Source of the DNA: MWBF01 sp040772005
GTDB lineage: Bacteria > Chloroflexota > Anaerolineae > CG2-30-64-16
Length of the DNA: 64,000 nucleotides
NCBI GenBank assembly: GCA_040772005.1
Contig: JAXGYZ010000003.1
Span: 1-64,000, forward strand
Direction: 5' to 3'
A model generated the notes under the pieces. It searched no databases, was not told the DNA's origin, and worked only from the letters and a program-made list of their open reading frames with translations. The position numbers and the translations under genes are program-made. This document shows positions 50,455 to 59,057 of the stretch, piece after piece. Positions within the stretch are counted from its first letter, which is position 1; every line of letters begins with the position of its first letter.

Positions 50455-51342
50455 CTATCCCTTCAGGCCGGTCAGGGTGATGCCCTGGACGAACAGGCGC
50501 TGGCCGAGGAAGAAGATGATGAGGACGGGCAGCAGCACGACCGTCGAGGCGGCCATCAGCTCCTGCCACTCCACCGAGTACTGCTCGCGGAAGTATTGCA
50601 GGCCCACCTGCAGGGTGTACAGCCGCTCGCTCCGCAGATAGAGCAGCGGGCCGAAGAAGTCGTTCCACGTCAGCAGGAAGGTGAAGATCGCGACGGTGGT
50701 CAGCGCGGGTTTGGACAGCGGCAGGATGATGCGCCACCAGATGCCCGGATGCGAGCAGCCATCGATCAGCGCGGCGTCGCTCAACTCGCTCGGGATGCCG
50801 AGGAAGAACTGGCGCAACAGGAAGATGTAGAAGGCGCCGCCAAAGAACCACGGCACCGTGAGCGGCAGGAAGGTGTTGACCCAGCCGATCTTCGAGTAGA
50901 CGACGTACACCGGAATCATCGTGACCTGGCCGGGCAGCATCATCGTGGCAATCAGGATTAGGAACCAGACATTGCGCCCCGGCCAGCGCAGCCGTGCGAA
51001 GGCATACGCGACCATCGACGCGCTGAGCACCGCGCCGATGACCGGGATGACCGACGTGATGAGCGAGTTGCGCAGGAACAGCAGGAACGGGATGCGCGTC
51101 AGCGCGTTGGGATAGTTCTCCCAGATCGGCGGAATCGGCACCCACACCGTCGGCACGGCGAAGACTTGCTGGTCGCTCTTGAGCGATGTGCTGATCATCC
51201 AGAACAGCGGCATGAGGAAGGAGAGCGCGCCGGTCCAGAGGATAACCGTGACGATGATGCTCCACGCGCGGTCCTGGAACTTGCGCCCCTTCCAGATGGG
51301 CACCGCCTTGGCGGGAGTGGCCTGCATTTCGGTCGTTGCCAT
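50455..51342 (-). CDS. Sugar ABC transporter permease, MalG type
   Basis: This 295-residue inner-membrane protein has six predicted helices. The EAA motif reads ELSDAALIDGCSHPGIWWRI, the contact to the ATPase. The C-terminal FFLGQRLFVQGITLTGLKG is typical of MalG-like permeases. The start at 51342 is chosen because GGGAGGG lies upstream and the preceding stop is one base away; an ATG at 51363 would overlap that gene. No ATPase gene is present in this operon, so a shared MsmK/UgpC-type ATPase encoded elsewhere is likely. Confidence 0.95.
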   Translation of the reverse strand: MATTEMQATPAKAVPIWKGRKFQDRAWSIIVTVILWTGALSFLMPLFWMISTSLKSDQQVFAVPTVWVPIPPIWENYPNALTRIPFLLFLRNSLITSVIPVIGAVLSASMVAYAFARLRWPGRNVWFLILIATMMLPGQVTMIPVYVVYSKIGWVNTFLPLTVPWFFGGAFYIFLLRQFFLGIPSELSDAALIDGCSHPGIWWRIILPLSKPALTTVAIFTFLLTWNDFFGPLLYLRSERLYTLQVGLQYFREQYSVEWQELMAASTVVLLPVLIIFFLGQRLFVQGITLTGLKG

Positions 51343-51343
51343 G

Positions 51344-52288
51344 TCAGACGACCCTCCCTTCATCGCCGCCTTCGTAATAGACCCAGCGCCGCGCGAACCT
51401 GAATTGTATGATGGTCAGCGCCAGGATGATGATGAACAGGATCCACGCCAGCGCGGACGCATAGCCCATCTTAAGTTCGTTGAAGGCGCGCTGGTAGAGA
51501 TACAGGACGTAGAACAGCAGGGAATCACGCTGGCCGCCGCCTGCGCCGCCGCCCCAGACATAGGCCTGGGTGAACACCTGGAACGAGCCGATGGTGCTCG
51601 TAATCATCGTAAACAGGATGGTGGGCGAGAGGATGGGCAGCGTGATATGCCGGAAGCGCCGCCACGCGCTTGCGCCATCGATCTCGGCGGCTTCGAGCAG
51701 GGATTGCGGCACGCCCTGGAGCCCGGCCAGGTAAATGATCATCGTGCCGCCGATGCCCCAGAGGCTCATGATGATGAGCGCAGGCTTCGACCATTCTGCA
51801 CTGTTCAGCCACGGCGGCCCTTTGATGCCGAACCAGCTCAGCGCCACGTTGATGAGCCCGAATTTCGGATTGAGGATCCAGAGCCACAGCATCGCGCTGG
51901 CCACGCCGGAGACCACCGAGGGCAGGTAGTAGATGGTGCGCAGCACCGAACGCCCCGCGACGCGCTGGTTCATCAGCACCGCGACGATGAGACCGGTGAT
52001 GATGGTCAGCGGGACGACGAACACAGCATAATAGGCTGTGTTGTAGAGGCTGGTGTGGAACTTCGGGTCATCGAACAGGAGGATGCGATAATTCGTCAAC
52101 CCCAACCAGCGCGGCGGCGTCGTCACCTGGAAGGACGTGAAGCTGTAGAAGAACGACAGCAGAATCGGCCCGGCGGTGAAAACTAGAAAGCCGATGATCC
52201 AGGGCGCGGCCATCAGATAGCCGGTGAAGGCTTCGCGCCAGTAGCCTCTGCTGTGGCGGCGGAACAGGTGTTGGGTGAATGCGGACAT
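51344..52288 (-). CDS. Sugar ABC transporter permease, MalF/UgpA type
   Basis: This 314-residue permease has about six membrane helices. Its EAA-like loop is QSLLEAAEIDGASAWRRFRH. The N-terminus (about 20 residues, with RRHSRGYWREAFTGYLMAAP) is cytoplasmic and basic. The gene follows the binding-protein gene after a hairpin-containing gap and overlaps the next permease almost end to start. AAGGA lies seven bases before the ATG. Confidence 0.95.
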   Translation of the reverse strand: MSAFTQHLFRRHSRGYWREAFTGYLMAAPWIIGFLVFTAGPILLSFFYSFTSFQVTTPPRWLGLTNYRILLFDDPKFHTSLYNTAYYAVFVVPLTIITGLIVAVLMNQRVAGRSVLRTIYYLPSVVSGVASAMLWLWILNPKFGLINVALSWFGIKGPPWLNSAEWSKPALIIMSLWGIGGTMIIYLAGLQGVPQSLLEAAEIDGASAWRRFRHITLPILSPTILFTMITSTIGSFQVFTQAYVWGGGAGGGQRDSLLFYVLYLYQRAFNELKMGYASALAWILFIIILALTIIQFRFARRWVYYEGGDEGRVV

Positions 52289-52320
52289 CGCGTCGTCCTT
52301 GTGGTAAGGCAGGTTAACGT

Positions 52321-52391
52321 CCTCACCCCCCTCACCCCTGCTCCTGAGTAGCGAACTGATGCTTCTCAGGAGAGGGGGCAGGGGGGTGAGG
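52321..52391. repeat. C-rich/G-rich hairpin in the binding-protein/permease gap
   Basis: The left arm (52321-52348) with CCTCACCCCCCT and CTCCTGAG pairs with the right arm (52366-52391), CTCAGGAG to GGGGGGTGAGG, imperfectly. It is placed after the binding-protein gene, as a hairpin is in the other ABC operon at 11196, and probably sets relative expression. Confidence 0.75.
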
Positions 52392-52397
52392 TCAGCT

Positions 52398-53759
52398 TTA
52401 CTGGTGCGTCGCTATGAAGTTGGCGATTTCCTTATCGACGGCGGTCTGCGCATCGGTGATGGCCTGTTCCGGCGTCTTCACGCCATCCCAGACCTCCTGG
52501 AAGGCCGTCACGAGCGGACCATACCAGGTCGGCACTTCGAGCACGAATCTGCGGCTGTGCGTCACTTTCATGCTTTCCAATACCACATCCCAAGCGGGTA
52601 TGGCGGCAAGCTGCGGGTCTTGGGCCGCATCCACGCGCGCCGGCATCCAGCCAGACGCGACCGCCCACTTAAGCTGTGTTTCCCGCTCCGTCATGAACTT
52701 GATGAAGGCCCACGCACCGTCAGGGTTCTTCGCGCCGAAGGGGATCTCCAGATCGAAGCCAGCGCCCCAGGAGGCTGGTTCCTTCTTGTACGGGATCAGC
52801 GCCGCGCCCCAGTTCATGTCGGGCGCATATTCCTTCAGGTTGGCGATGAAGTCCTGCGTCTGGATGATCATCGCGACTTGGCCGCTGATGAACGGGTCCT
52901 GCGCGCCGGAGCCGAAGCTGCTGGCGAAGTTGTCGAGGTTCTCCTTGCCGTAGTGGTCAACCCACTGCTTGTACCAGACGGCGGTCTCGACGACCTCCGG
53001 CGTGTCGATGTGGACCTTGCCGGCTTCGTCCACGATCTCGGTGCCGTTGGTGAAGATGAAGGGCATGACCCAGACATTGCCCCAGAACGGATTGAAACCG
53101 ACCTGCGTCAGCTCGCCCGCATCGTCTTTCTTGTCGAGCTGCTGGGCATACTGGAACAACTCATCCCAGGTCGTCGGCGGCTTCTCGGGGTCCAGTCCGG
53201 CCTCGGTGAACTTATCCTTGTTGTAGAACAGGATGCGGGTGTCAGGGCCGAAGGGGATGCCCCAGGTTTCGCCCTGCCACTGCACGTCCTTCTGCGGATA
53301 TTCCCAGAAGACGGACATGTCGAAGTTGTCGGCCTCGATGTACGGATCGAGCGCGATGACCTGCTTGGCCTCGGCGCGCTGGCCGGCGCGGGTCTGGTCG
53401 GCCATGATGACATCCGGCGGGTCGCCGGCGGCCACTGCGGCCAGGAACTTCTGGTCGTAGGTCCAAAAGTCGGTGTAGACGGGCTCGACGATGTATTGTG
53501 GGTTCTCTACGTTAAACTCGGCAATGAGGTTGTCGAAGATGTCGCGCGACGGGCCGGAGCCGAAGATGTGCCAGAAGGTGACCTTCGTGCGCTCCTGGGG
53601 CACGGCCTTCTCGACGACCTGCGTCTCGACGACTTTGACCTCTTTTTCGACGATCTGCGTGACGACCTGCGGCGCTGCCGGTGCAGCCGGGGTTGCGCAG
53701 GCCACGAGCATACTGGCGACAACCAGGATCACGAGCGCCAGTCCGATGGTGCGTTTCAT
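52398..53759 (-). CDS. ABC transporter sugar-binding lipoprotein, family 1
   Basis: This 453-residue extracellular solute-binding protein has a signal peptide with lipobox LVACATP (about residues 18-24). An Ala/Pro stretch and a V/E/K-rich linker (around QIVEKEVKVVETQVVEK) lead to the family-1 fold beginning VTFWHIFGSGPSRDIFD. Typical sugar-binding segments are WGIPFGPDTRILFYNKD and PPTTWDELFQYAQQL. The linker is a frequent feature of Chloroflexota binding proteins. The gene is followed by both permease genes; ribosome site GGAGG. Confidence 0.95.
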   Translation of the reverse strand: MKRTIGLALVILVVASMLVACATPAAPAAPQVVTQIVEKEVKVVETQVVEKAVPQERTKVTFWHIFGSGPSRDIFDNLIAEFNVENPQYIVEPVYTDFWTYDQKFLAAVAAGDPPDVIMADQTRAGQRAEAKQVIALDPYIEADNFDMSVFWEYPQKDVQWQGETWGIPFGPDTRILFYNKDKFTEAGLDPEKPPTTWDELFQYAQQLDKKDDAGELTQVGFNPFWGNVWVMPFIFTNGTEIVDEAGKVHIDTPEVVETAVWYKQWVDHYGKENLDNFASSFGSGAQDPFISGQVAMIIQTQDFIANLKEYAPDMNWGAALIPYKKEPASWGAGFDLEIPFGAKNPDGAWAFIKFMTERETQLKWAVASGWMPARVDAAQDPQLAAIPAWDVVLESMKVTHSRRFVLEVPTWYGPLVTAFQEVWDGVKTPEQAITDAQTAVDKEIANFIATHQ

Positions 53760-53856
53760 GGCATTGCCTCCGTAGATGTAGCAGAATGCAGGCTGGGAGC
53801 GACGTTGCTGGTCAGTTGTGCCGGTGACAGGATCGGGATGTGCTTCTCCTCCTTCC

Positions 53857-55065
53857 TCAGGTTATGGCCGCGGCCGCGGGCTCGTTACCCCTGGCGTCTG
53901 CGTGGCCCGCGCCGCATGATGCGCGCACGATCAGCTCCACGGGCAGAACGTGGGCACGCTCGACAGACTCGCCGTCCAGTACGCGGAGCAGGAGTTCCGC
54001 GGCGCAGACGCCGATTGCGTAGGCGTTCTGGCGGACGGTGGTCAGCGGCGGCGTGACGAGCGAGGCGACCGCGTCGTCATCGCAGCCGATGAGCGCCAGG
54101 TCGGCAGGGATGCGCAGGCCGAGCGCGCGGCACGCGTCGAAGACCTCCAGTGCAATCAGGTCGTTGCACGCGATGAGTGCGGTGGGGCGGTCGGGCCGCG
54201 CCAGGAAACCCTGGATGGCACGGTTGTCGAACTCGGAGAGATCGGGCGTCGTGCGCTTGAGCACCTCGATCTCCCGCAGGAACGGCAGGAGGCCCTGGAA
54301 GACCAGGCTTGGCTCGGGCACGATGCCGGCTTCTTCGAGCGCCTGGCGATAGCCCTGCAGCCGATGAGCCACGGACGAGACGTAGAGGTTGGGCCGGGTG
54401 ACGAAGCCGATGCGCGTGTGGCCCAGCCGGATGAGGTGCTGCGCTGCCAGGTAGCCGCACTGGACGTTGTCGGACACAACATAGGGCAGCGTGCAGGCGT
54501 CGAAGTAGCGGTCCACGAACACAATGGGCGCCTCGTCCGCGCAGAGCTCGCGCAGCCCGGCGTGCAGGTCGACGGCGTCGGCGGGCATGAGGATGAAGCC
54601 ATCGGCGCGCTGCCCCGTCCACAGGTCGCGCAGGTATTTCTGCTCGACCGGAATCTGGTTGCCCGCGTTGGCAAGGATCAGGTTGTAGCCGTGCTGCGCG
54701 GCGACCGACTCGGCCCCGGTGACGAGGTGCATCAGGAAGGTGTCGCGCATCTCCGGCCCGATGAGTGCCAGGTTGCCGGTGCGCGGGCGGGCAAGCTGCC
54801 GTGCGCGGGCAAGCTGGCCCGCGGTGCGCGAGACGAACGTGCCGCTCCCCGCTGCAGCTTCCACCAGTCTGTCGGCCTTGAGCAGTTCCAACGCGTGGCG
54901 CACCGTGGGCCGGCTGACGTGCAGCGCGGCGGCCAGCTCGAACTCCGAGGGCAGCGCCGCGCCGGCGACATACGCGCCCTCCGTGATTCGCTGCTTAAGG
55001 TAGGCAGCCACCTGGCGATAGATCGGCTCAGACTGGGTGCGGTCGGGTTCGAAATCGGTCATCAT
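53857..55065 (-). CDS. GntR/LacI-type chimeric transcriptional regulator
   Basis: This 402-residue regulator has a GntR winged helix (about residues 10-75: EPIYRQVAAYLKQRI, LPSEFELAAALHVSRPTVR) followed by a LacI-type periplasmic-binding-like effector domain (about 95-385, with GFVTRPNLYVSSVAHRLQGY and LIGCDDDAVASLVTPPLTTV). The arrangement matches the AraR group, which senses sugars. The gene lies second in the minus-strand locus, after an oxidoreductase gene, so it would be autoregulated; a palindromic operator near 56180 is the prime binding candidate. Two adjacent ATGs (55065 and 55062) are possible starts. Confidence 0.92.
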   Translation of the reverse strand: MMTDFEPDRTQSEPIYRQVAAYLKQRITEGAYVAGAALPSEFELAAALHVSRPTVRHALELLKADRLVEAAAGSGTFVSRTAGQLARARQLARPRTGNLALIGPEMRDTFLMHLVTGAESVAAQHGYNLILANAGNQIPVEQKYLRDLWTGQRADGFILMPADAVDLHAGLRELCADEAPIVFVDRYFDACTLPYVVSDNVQCGYLAAQHLIRLGHTRIGFVTRPNLYVSSVAHRLQGYRQALEEAGIVPEPSLVFQGLLPFLREIEVLKRTTPDLSEFDNRAIQGFLARPDRPTALIACNDLIALEVFDACRALGLRIPADLALIGCDDDAVASLVTPPLTTVRQNAYAIGVCAAELLLRVLDGESVERAHVLPVELIVRASCGAGHADARGNEPAAAAIT

Positions 55066-55093
55066 GGCGTCAACCTGCGTCTGGCGGATACAC

Positions 55094-56146
55094 TCACAGG
55101 TGCTTGTGCAGGTACGCCTGCACGTCGACCGGCATATGCGTGTGCGCCGACTCGATCGCCGCGAACAGCAGCGCGGCGCACTGGATGTTGTCGTCCAGGT
55201 GGTTGGGCGGCGGCGGTCCGCCGGCAAGCCAATCGCAGAATAGCTCGGCCAGCCACGCGTTCATCCAGGCGGGCTGTTCGAGCAGCGGCAGCGGCTCTGC
55301 GACCGGCGCGCCGTCTGGCCCGGTGCGCAGCACGCGTAGCTGCCGCCGGTCCAGCTCCAGCGTCGCGTCCTCGCATTCGGCGCGCAGGTAGTCGTTGCCC
55401 CAGCTGTTCATCGTCGTGGCGTTAGCCTTGGCGCCCTCGTAGGCGCAGGGCACGCCGTTGGTCATCGTCAGGTTGATGAGCGCGGTGCTGTCGCCCGCGT
55501 ACTCGCCCCACGGCGGGTTCCACGTGGTCGCGTAGACCGTCTGCCCGTCCGCGCCGGTGAGCGCGCGCAGGATATCGAAATGGTGGACCGTGCCCTCGAC
55601 GAGCAGGGGGTCGGGGATGCGGTGGCGGAACTCGCCCCAGGAGCCGAACTTGCGGCAGTTGTGGGTGAAGCGGTGCACCACGTAGTTGAGCCGTCCGTAT
55701 TTGCCGCTCTTGATGGCGGCTTCGAGCGACTGCTTGTCCTGGTCAAAGCGGTGGCTCATGGTGACAGCCATCTTCTTGCCCGCCGCATTTACCTTGTGGT
55801 AGATGCGCGCGCAGCCCTCCATGGTATCCGCGATGGGCTTTTCGGAGAGGATGTGCAGGTCATGCGCCAGGGCCGCATCGACGATGTGCTCGTGATGTGC
55901 GGGCGGGACCACGACGATGATGAAGTCGGCAGGGTTCTCGTCCAGCGCGCGGTTGAGGTCGGCGTAGCAGCGATCAGCGGGCAGGCCGAGGTGCTGCTGC
56001 GCGTTCAGGAGCGCGTCGGCACGCAGGTCAACTGCGGCGACGGGCCGGGCCTTGCCCAGCTCTGCCAGCCGGGGGAGGAAGAAGCGGGACCAGTACGCGC
56101 CGAAGCCGCCTGTGCCGACGATGATGTAACGGAGCGGATCGGCCAT
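55094..56146 (-). CDS. Gfo/Idh/MocA family oxidoreductase
   Basis: This 350-residue NAD(P)-dependent dehydrogenase has Rossmann start YIIVGTGGFGAYWSRFF, catalytic-lysine motif LSEKPIADTM and LVEGTVHHFDILRAL in the substrate region. The start at 56146 has GGAGG six bases upstream. It is the first gene of the long minus-strand glycan locus, directly under a well-formed promoter with an operator, and is followed by the regulator gene after 28 bases. Substrate unknown. Confidence 0.92.
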   Translation of the reverse strand: MADPLRYIIVGTGGFGAYWSRFFLPRLAELGKARPVAAVDLRADALLNAQQHLGLPADRCYADLNRALDENPADFIIVVVPPAHHEHIVDAALAHDLHILSEKPIADTMEGCARIYHKVNAAGKKMAVTMSHRFDQDKQSLEAAIKSGKYGRLNYVVHRFTHNCRKFGSWGEFRHRIPDPLLVEGTVHHFDILRALTGADGQTVYATTWNPPWGEYAGDSTALINLTMTNGVPCAYEGAKANATTMNSWGNDYLRAECEDATLELDRRQLRVLRTGPDGAPVAEPLPLLEQPAWMNAWLAELFCDWLAGGPPPPNHLDDNIQCAALLFAAIESAHTHMPVDVQAYLHKHL

Positions 56147-56179
56147 GATCGCCCTCCAGGGGATTGCGGAGATGTAGGT

Positions 56180-56201
56180 TGACAGGTCAGCCAACCTGTC
56201 A
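56180..56201. promoter_or_regulatory. Palindromic operator candidate at the head of the glycan locus
   Basis: TGACAGGT and ACCTGTCA are perfect inverted repeats separated by six bases. The site lies immediately downstream of the promoter at 56207-56235, at or just after the predicted transcription start, an efficient repressor position. The regulator encoded at 53857 is the obvious candidate to bind it. Confidence 0.55.
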
Positions 56202-56206
56202 CATAC

Positions 56207-56235
56207 AGGATAGTATAAGTGGGGGAAGCTGTCAA
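56207..56235 (-). promoter_or_regulatory. Promoter of the long glycan locus
   Basis: On the minus strand a perfect TTGACA (56235-56230) precedes TATCCT (56212-56207) by 17 bases; TATACT, three bases closer, is an alternative -10. It drives the oxidoreductase gene starting at 56146 and probably the genes beyond. Confidence 0.65.
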
Positions 56236-56247
56236 GTGAGGAACGAT

Positions 56248-56280
56248 AGAGACCCGGTTTCTGCCAGAAACCGGGTCTCT
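56248..56280. repeat. 15-bp perfect hairpin with TTTCTGCCAGAAA centre
   Basis: Arms 56248-56262 and 56266-56280 pair perfectly around a GCC loop. Geometry and centre match the hairpin at 36531-36563 although the outer arms differ. A related arm pair with the same AAACCGGGT-type sequence lies at 58993-59043. Confidence 0.8.
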
Positions 56281-56285
56281 GGGCT

Positions 56286-56352
56286 TCACTGCTCACGCAA
56301 AGCCGCAAAGAGCGCCAAGGTATTAAGTATCAAATCTTCGCGTACTTTGCGT
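56286..56352. repeat. Palindrome with CTCACGCAAAG ends
   Basis: CTCACGCAAAG at the left pairs with CTTTGCGTGAG at the right, and the inner parts carry CGCAAAG and CTTCGCG blocks. It is next to the ceramidase-like gene end and belongs to the same family as 57651-57733. Confidence 0.75.
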
Positions 56353-56366
56353 GAGAGACTTGGTCT

Positions 56367-57629
56367 CTATCCCATCCCGAGCATGACGAGGGCCGTCTCG
56401 CGCACCTGCTCAAAGCCGCCCGCTGCTACCATGAAGTGCCCGTAGAACTTGTAGGCGTTGTCAACTTCGTATCCGCCTTCGGCATAGATTTCCGCCGGGG
56501 GCAGGTAGCCGATGTCGCCGTTGGCGTACCCTACGACGTACACGCGCGGGCCGGCGGCCGCGCGCAGGTCCACGGCGAGGCGGGAGAACACCTCCGCGCT
56601 GACTGCGACGAATGCGACCGGACCGATGCGCACGACCTGGATGTCCACCGGAATCGTGGTCGGCGCGGACTCACCGGCCAGCAGCGCGAGCGTCTCGCGG
56701 CGCCAGTCGGCATAGGCGCGGGCTGCATGGTCGTAGAACGCGGAGGCGGGGTCCAGCGCGGTCATCTCGCGCACGTATTCCGCTTCCACCTCTGCGGGGG
56801 CCAATACGTCGAGCGGCAGGTCAAGCGCCACCAGCGCGCTCGATAACCCGGCAGACTCGTAGCTCACAGCCTGCACCTGGAGCGCATAGACCGCTTCCCT
56901 GCCGAGCCGCGCGCCGAACTGCTGCATGACTGGGTAGCAGGGGCTCTCGGCGGGCGGGTTGATGTTGCCGCAGCCGCCCTGCGTGAACAGGCAGACCGGG
57001 CGGCCGGGGAGGTGCGCCTCGGCGTGGCGCGCCGCAGCCCCGGACACATCGGCGGAGATGTGCCGGTTCTCCGACGACAGCGCGACGTTGTGCATGGCAT
57101 AGTTCGCCAGCAGCGCCGCATAGCTGCCGTCGCCGCGCTGGAACCCGACGACCGGCAGTGCAGAGTCCGCATGGCTCCACGGACCGGGCGGCCGCCGGTC
57201 CTGGCCGAGCGTGCAGCGGCCTTCGCCCACGCGCAGCGTCACGTCCTCTGCCTCGGCGATGGCTTCCCGCGCGGCCTGGAGGAGATAGCCGGGGAGCGCG
57301 GCCATGTAGTCCCCGTCCATGTCGCCGCACCAGCGGAGGAACACGGTGGCCGGGCCGGAGTGGGTGTGGGTCGCGCTGAGCAAGACCTGGCGCGGGGCCA
57401 GCCCGAACTCGGCTGCGAGTTGTTCGCGCACCTCCGCGGTCAGCTCGCGCGAGAGGCCGATGAGGTCCGCGTGCAGCCACAACAGCCGCTCATCGCCCGC
57501 GGCGAGGTACAGCGCCCGCGCATACAGGTCATCGTGTACGCCGACCGACGGCCCCTGCCGCGCGGCAAACCCGGCCAGGTCCACCCCGACCCGCGGCGTG
57601 ATCACCACCCGGCTCGCACCGCATTTCAT
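56367..57629 (-). CDS. Neutral/alkaline ceramidase-like hydrolase
   Basis: This 420-residue protein resembles the N-terminal domain of neutral/alkaline non-lysosomal ceramidases: LLWLHADLIGLSRELT, LLSATHTHSGPATVF (metal-binding histidines), NYAMHNVALSSENRHISAD and FTQGGCGNINPP. It lacks a signal peptide and the C-terminal domain, so it is shorter than true ceramidases (around 650-780 residues). Bacterial short members are frequent in sugar-related clusters and may hydrolyse other amides or esters. GGAGAG precedes the ATG. Confidence 0.86.
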   Translation of the reverse strand: MKCGASRVVITPRVGVDLAGFAARQGPSVGVHDDLYARALYLAAGDERLLWLHADLIGLSRELTAEVREQLAAEFGLAPRQVLLSATHTHSGPATVFLRWCGDMDGDYMAALPGYLLQAAREAIAEAEDVTLRVGEGRCTLGQDRRPPGPWSHADSALPVVGFQRGDGSYAALLANYAMHNVALSSENRHISADVSGAAARHAEAHLPGRPVCLFTQGGCGNINPPAESPCYPVMQQFGARLGREAVYALQVQAVSYESAGLSSALVALDLPLDVLAPAEVEAEYVREMTALDPASAFYDHAARAYADWRRETLALLAGESAPTTIPVDIQVVRIGPVAFVAVSAEVFSRLAVDLRAAAGPRVYVVGYANGDIGYLPPAEIYAEGGYEVDNAYKFYGHFMVAAGGFEQVRETALVMLGMG

Positions 57630-57650
57630 GAGTGCTCTCCGTTATATTTG

Positions 57651-57733
57651 AACCGCGAAGACGCGAAGAGCGCAAAGATTTACATAAATATGTTCTTTCG
57701 TGTCATCTTCGCGTACTTCGCGTCTTCGCGGTT
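57651..57733. repeat. Perfect 18-bp inverted repeat, AACCGCGAAGACGCGAAG type
   Basis: Arms at 57651-57668 and 57716-57733 are perfect inverted copies. The right arm supplies the TAA stop of the DegT-type gene. It fills most of the gap to the ceramidase-like gene start. Confidence 0.88.
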
Positions 57734-58976
57734 AGCCTACCTCGCTGATGAGTTCCTGTCGGTGTTCGTACACCTTCTTTACAGCGGCGACGATGTCGTC
57801 CATGTCGGTCTGCGTGCCGAGCAGCGTCTGCTGGGAGAGCCACACGGCCTCCTGACACGCCTGCTCGCAGACCGGGTAGTCCGCCGGGTCGTAGTGCAGG
57901 TCGGGCCGGGCAAGGCGGTAGCCCTGGTAGGGGCCGAAGTTGCGCTGCGCGAAGAGCGGCTGGCGGTACAGCCCCACCCTGTACCCGCCGCTGCACGGGA
58001 TGCCCTCGGCCTGGAGCGCGGCGAGGAAGCGGTCGCGCGGCACGCCGTCGAACGCGGCCGGGTCGTAGCGGAACATATAGAGGTGGTACGAGTGCCGCGT
58101 CTCCCCGCGGTCGCGCGACATCGGGCGGATGCCGGGGATGGCGACCAGCCGCGCGTTGAGATAGCGGCCGTTCGCGTCGCGCGTGCGCGTCTGCCGCTCC
58201 AGCCGGTCCATCTGCGCCAGCAGCAGCGCGCCCTGCAGGTCGGTCATGCGGTTGTTGCCGCCGATGATGTGGTGTTCATACCACGCGCCCTCGGGCAGCC
58301 GCCCGCAGTTGTGGAATGACCGTGCGAGCAGCGCGTAATGCTCCGAGTTCGTCGTGATCGCGCCGCCCTCGCCGCTCGTCAGGTTCTTCGACGATTGGAA
58401 CGAGAAGCAGCCCATATCGCCCAGACTGCCGAGCCGCTGCCCCCGGTACTCGGCGCCGTGCGCGTGCGCCGCGTCCTCGATCACGACGATGCCGTGCTGC
58501 GCAGCGATCGCGCGGATGCGGTCCATGTCCGCGGCCTGGCCCGCGAAGTGGACGGGGATGACGGCGCGCGTGCGCGGGGTGATTGCGGCCTCGAACGCGG
58601 CCGGGTCGAGGTTGTAGGTGTCCGGCTCGATGTCCGCAAAGATGGGCGTGCCGTTCGCCTCGACCACCGCGGAGGCGGTCGCCAGGAAGGTGTAGGGCGG
58701 GACGATGACCTCGTCGCCCGCCTCGATGCCCGCGGCCAGCAGCGCCAGCCGGAGCGCGACGGTCCCGTTCGTGACCGCGATGGCGTACGCCGCGCCCTGG
58801 TACGTGGCGAACGCTGCCTCGAATGCAGTCACCCGGTCGCCGTCCAGCCGGCCCCAGTGGCCGCTGCGCAGGGCGGCGAGCACGGCCTCTTCCTCGGATT
58901 GGTCGAAGACCGGCCAGGCGGTGAACCGCGCGGTGCGGACTGGCGTCCCGCCGTGGATGGCAAGGTGATGGGTCAT
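57732..58976 (-). CDS. DegT/DnrJ/EryC1/StrS family aminotransferase
   Basis: This 414-residue PLP-dependent enzyme of the sugar aminotransferase family has AIAVTNGTVALRLALLAAG near the start, the conserved VIEDAAHAHGAEYRG, and Lys197 in FSFQSSKNLTSGEGG as the cofactor-binding lysine. Members aminate keto-sugars for antibiotics, lipopolysaccharide or glycoconjugates, and some are dehydratases. Here there are no nucleotide-sugar enzymes next to it, so a free-sugar or unusual substrate is possible. The stop codon comes from a repeat. Confidence 0.93.
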   Translation of the reverse strand: MTHHLAIHGGTPVRTARFTAWPVFDQSEEEAVLAALRSGHWGRLDGDRVTAFEAAFATYQGAAYAIAVTNGTVALRLALLAAGIEAGDEVIVPPYTFLATASAVVEANGTPIFADIEPDTYNLDPAAFEAAITPRTRAVIPVHFAGQAADMDRIRAIAAQHGIVVIEDAAHAHGAEYRGQRLGSLGDMGCFSFQSSKNLTSGEGGAITTNSEHYALLARSFHNCGRLPEGAWYEHHIIGGNNRMTDLQGALLLAQMDRLERQTRTRDANGRYLNARLVAIPGIRPMSRDRGETRHSYHLYMFRYDPAAFDGVPRDRFLAALQAEGIPCSGGYRVGLYRQPLFAQRNFGPYQGYRLARPDLHYDPADYPVCEQACQEAVWLSQQTLLGTQTDMDDIVAAVKKVYEHRQELISEVG

Positions 58977-58992
58977 GGGTGTCTCTTTCCAG

Positions 58993-59043
58993 AAACCCGG
59001 TTTCGTGTGCAGCGAAGCTGCGCCTGAGAAACCGGGTTTCTCT
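58993..59043. repeat. 14-bp inverted repeat, AGAAACCCGGTTTC type
   Basis: Arms at 58993-59006 and 59030-59043 are inverted copies. The 23-base loop itself contains a GCAGC-GAA-GCTGC hairpin. Related to the arms at 56248-56280. It lies between the heparinase-like and DegT-type genes. Confidence 0.75.
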
Positions 59044-59057
59044 GCAGGGTCTCGATA

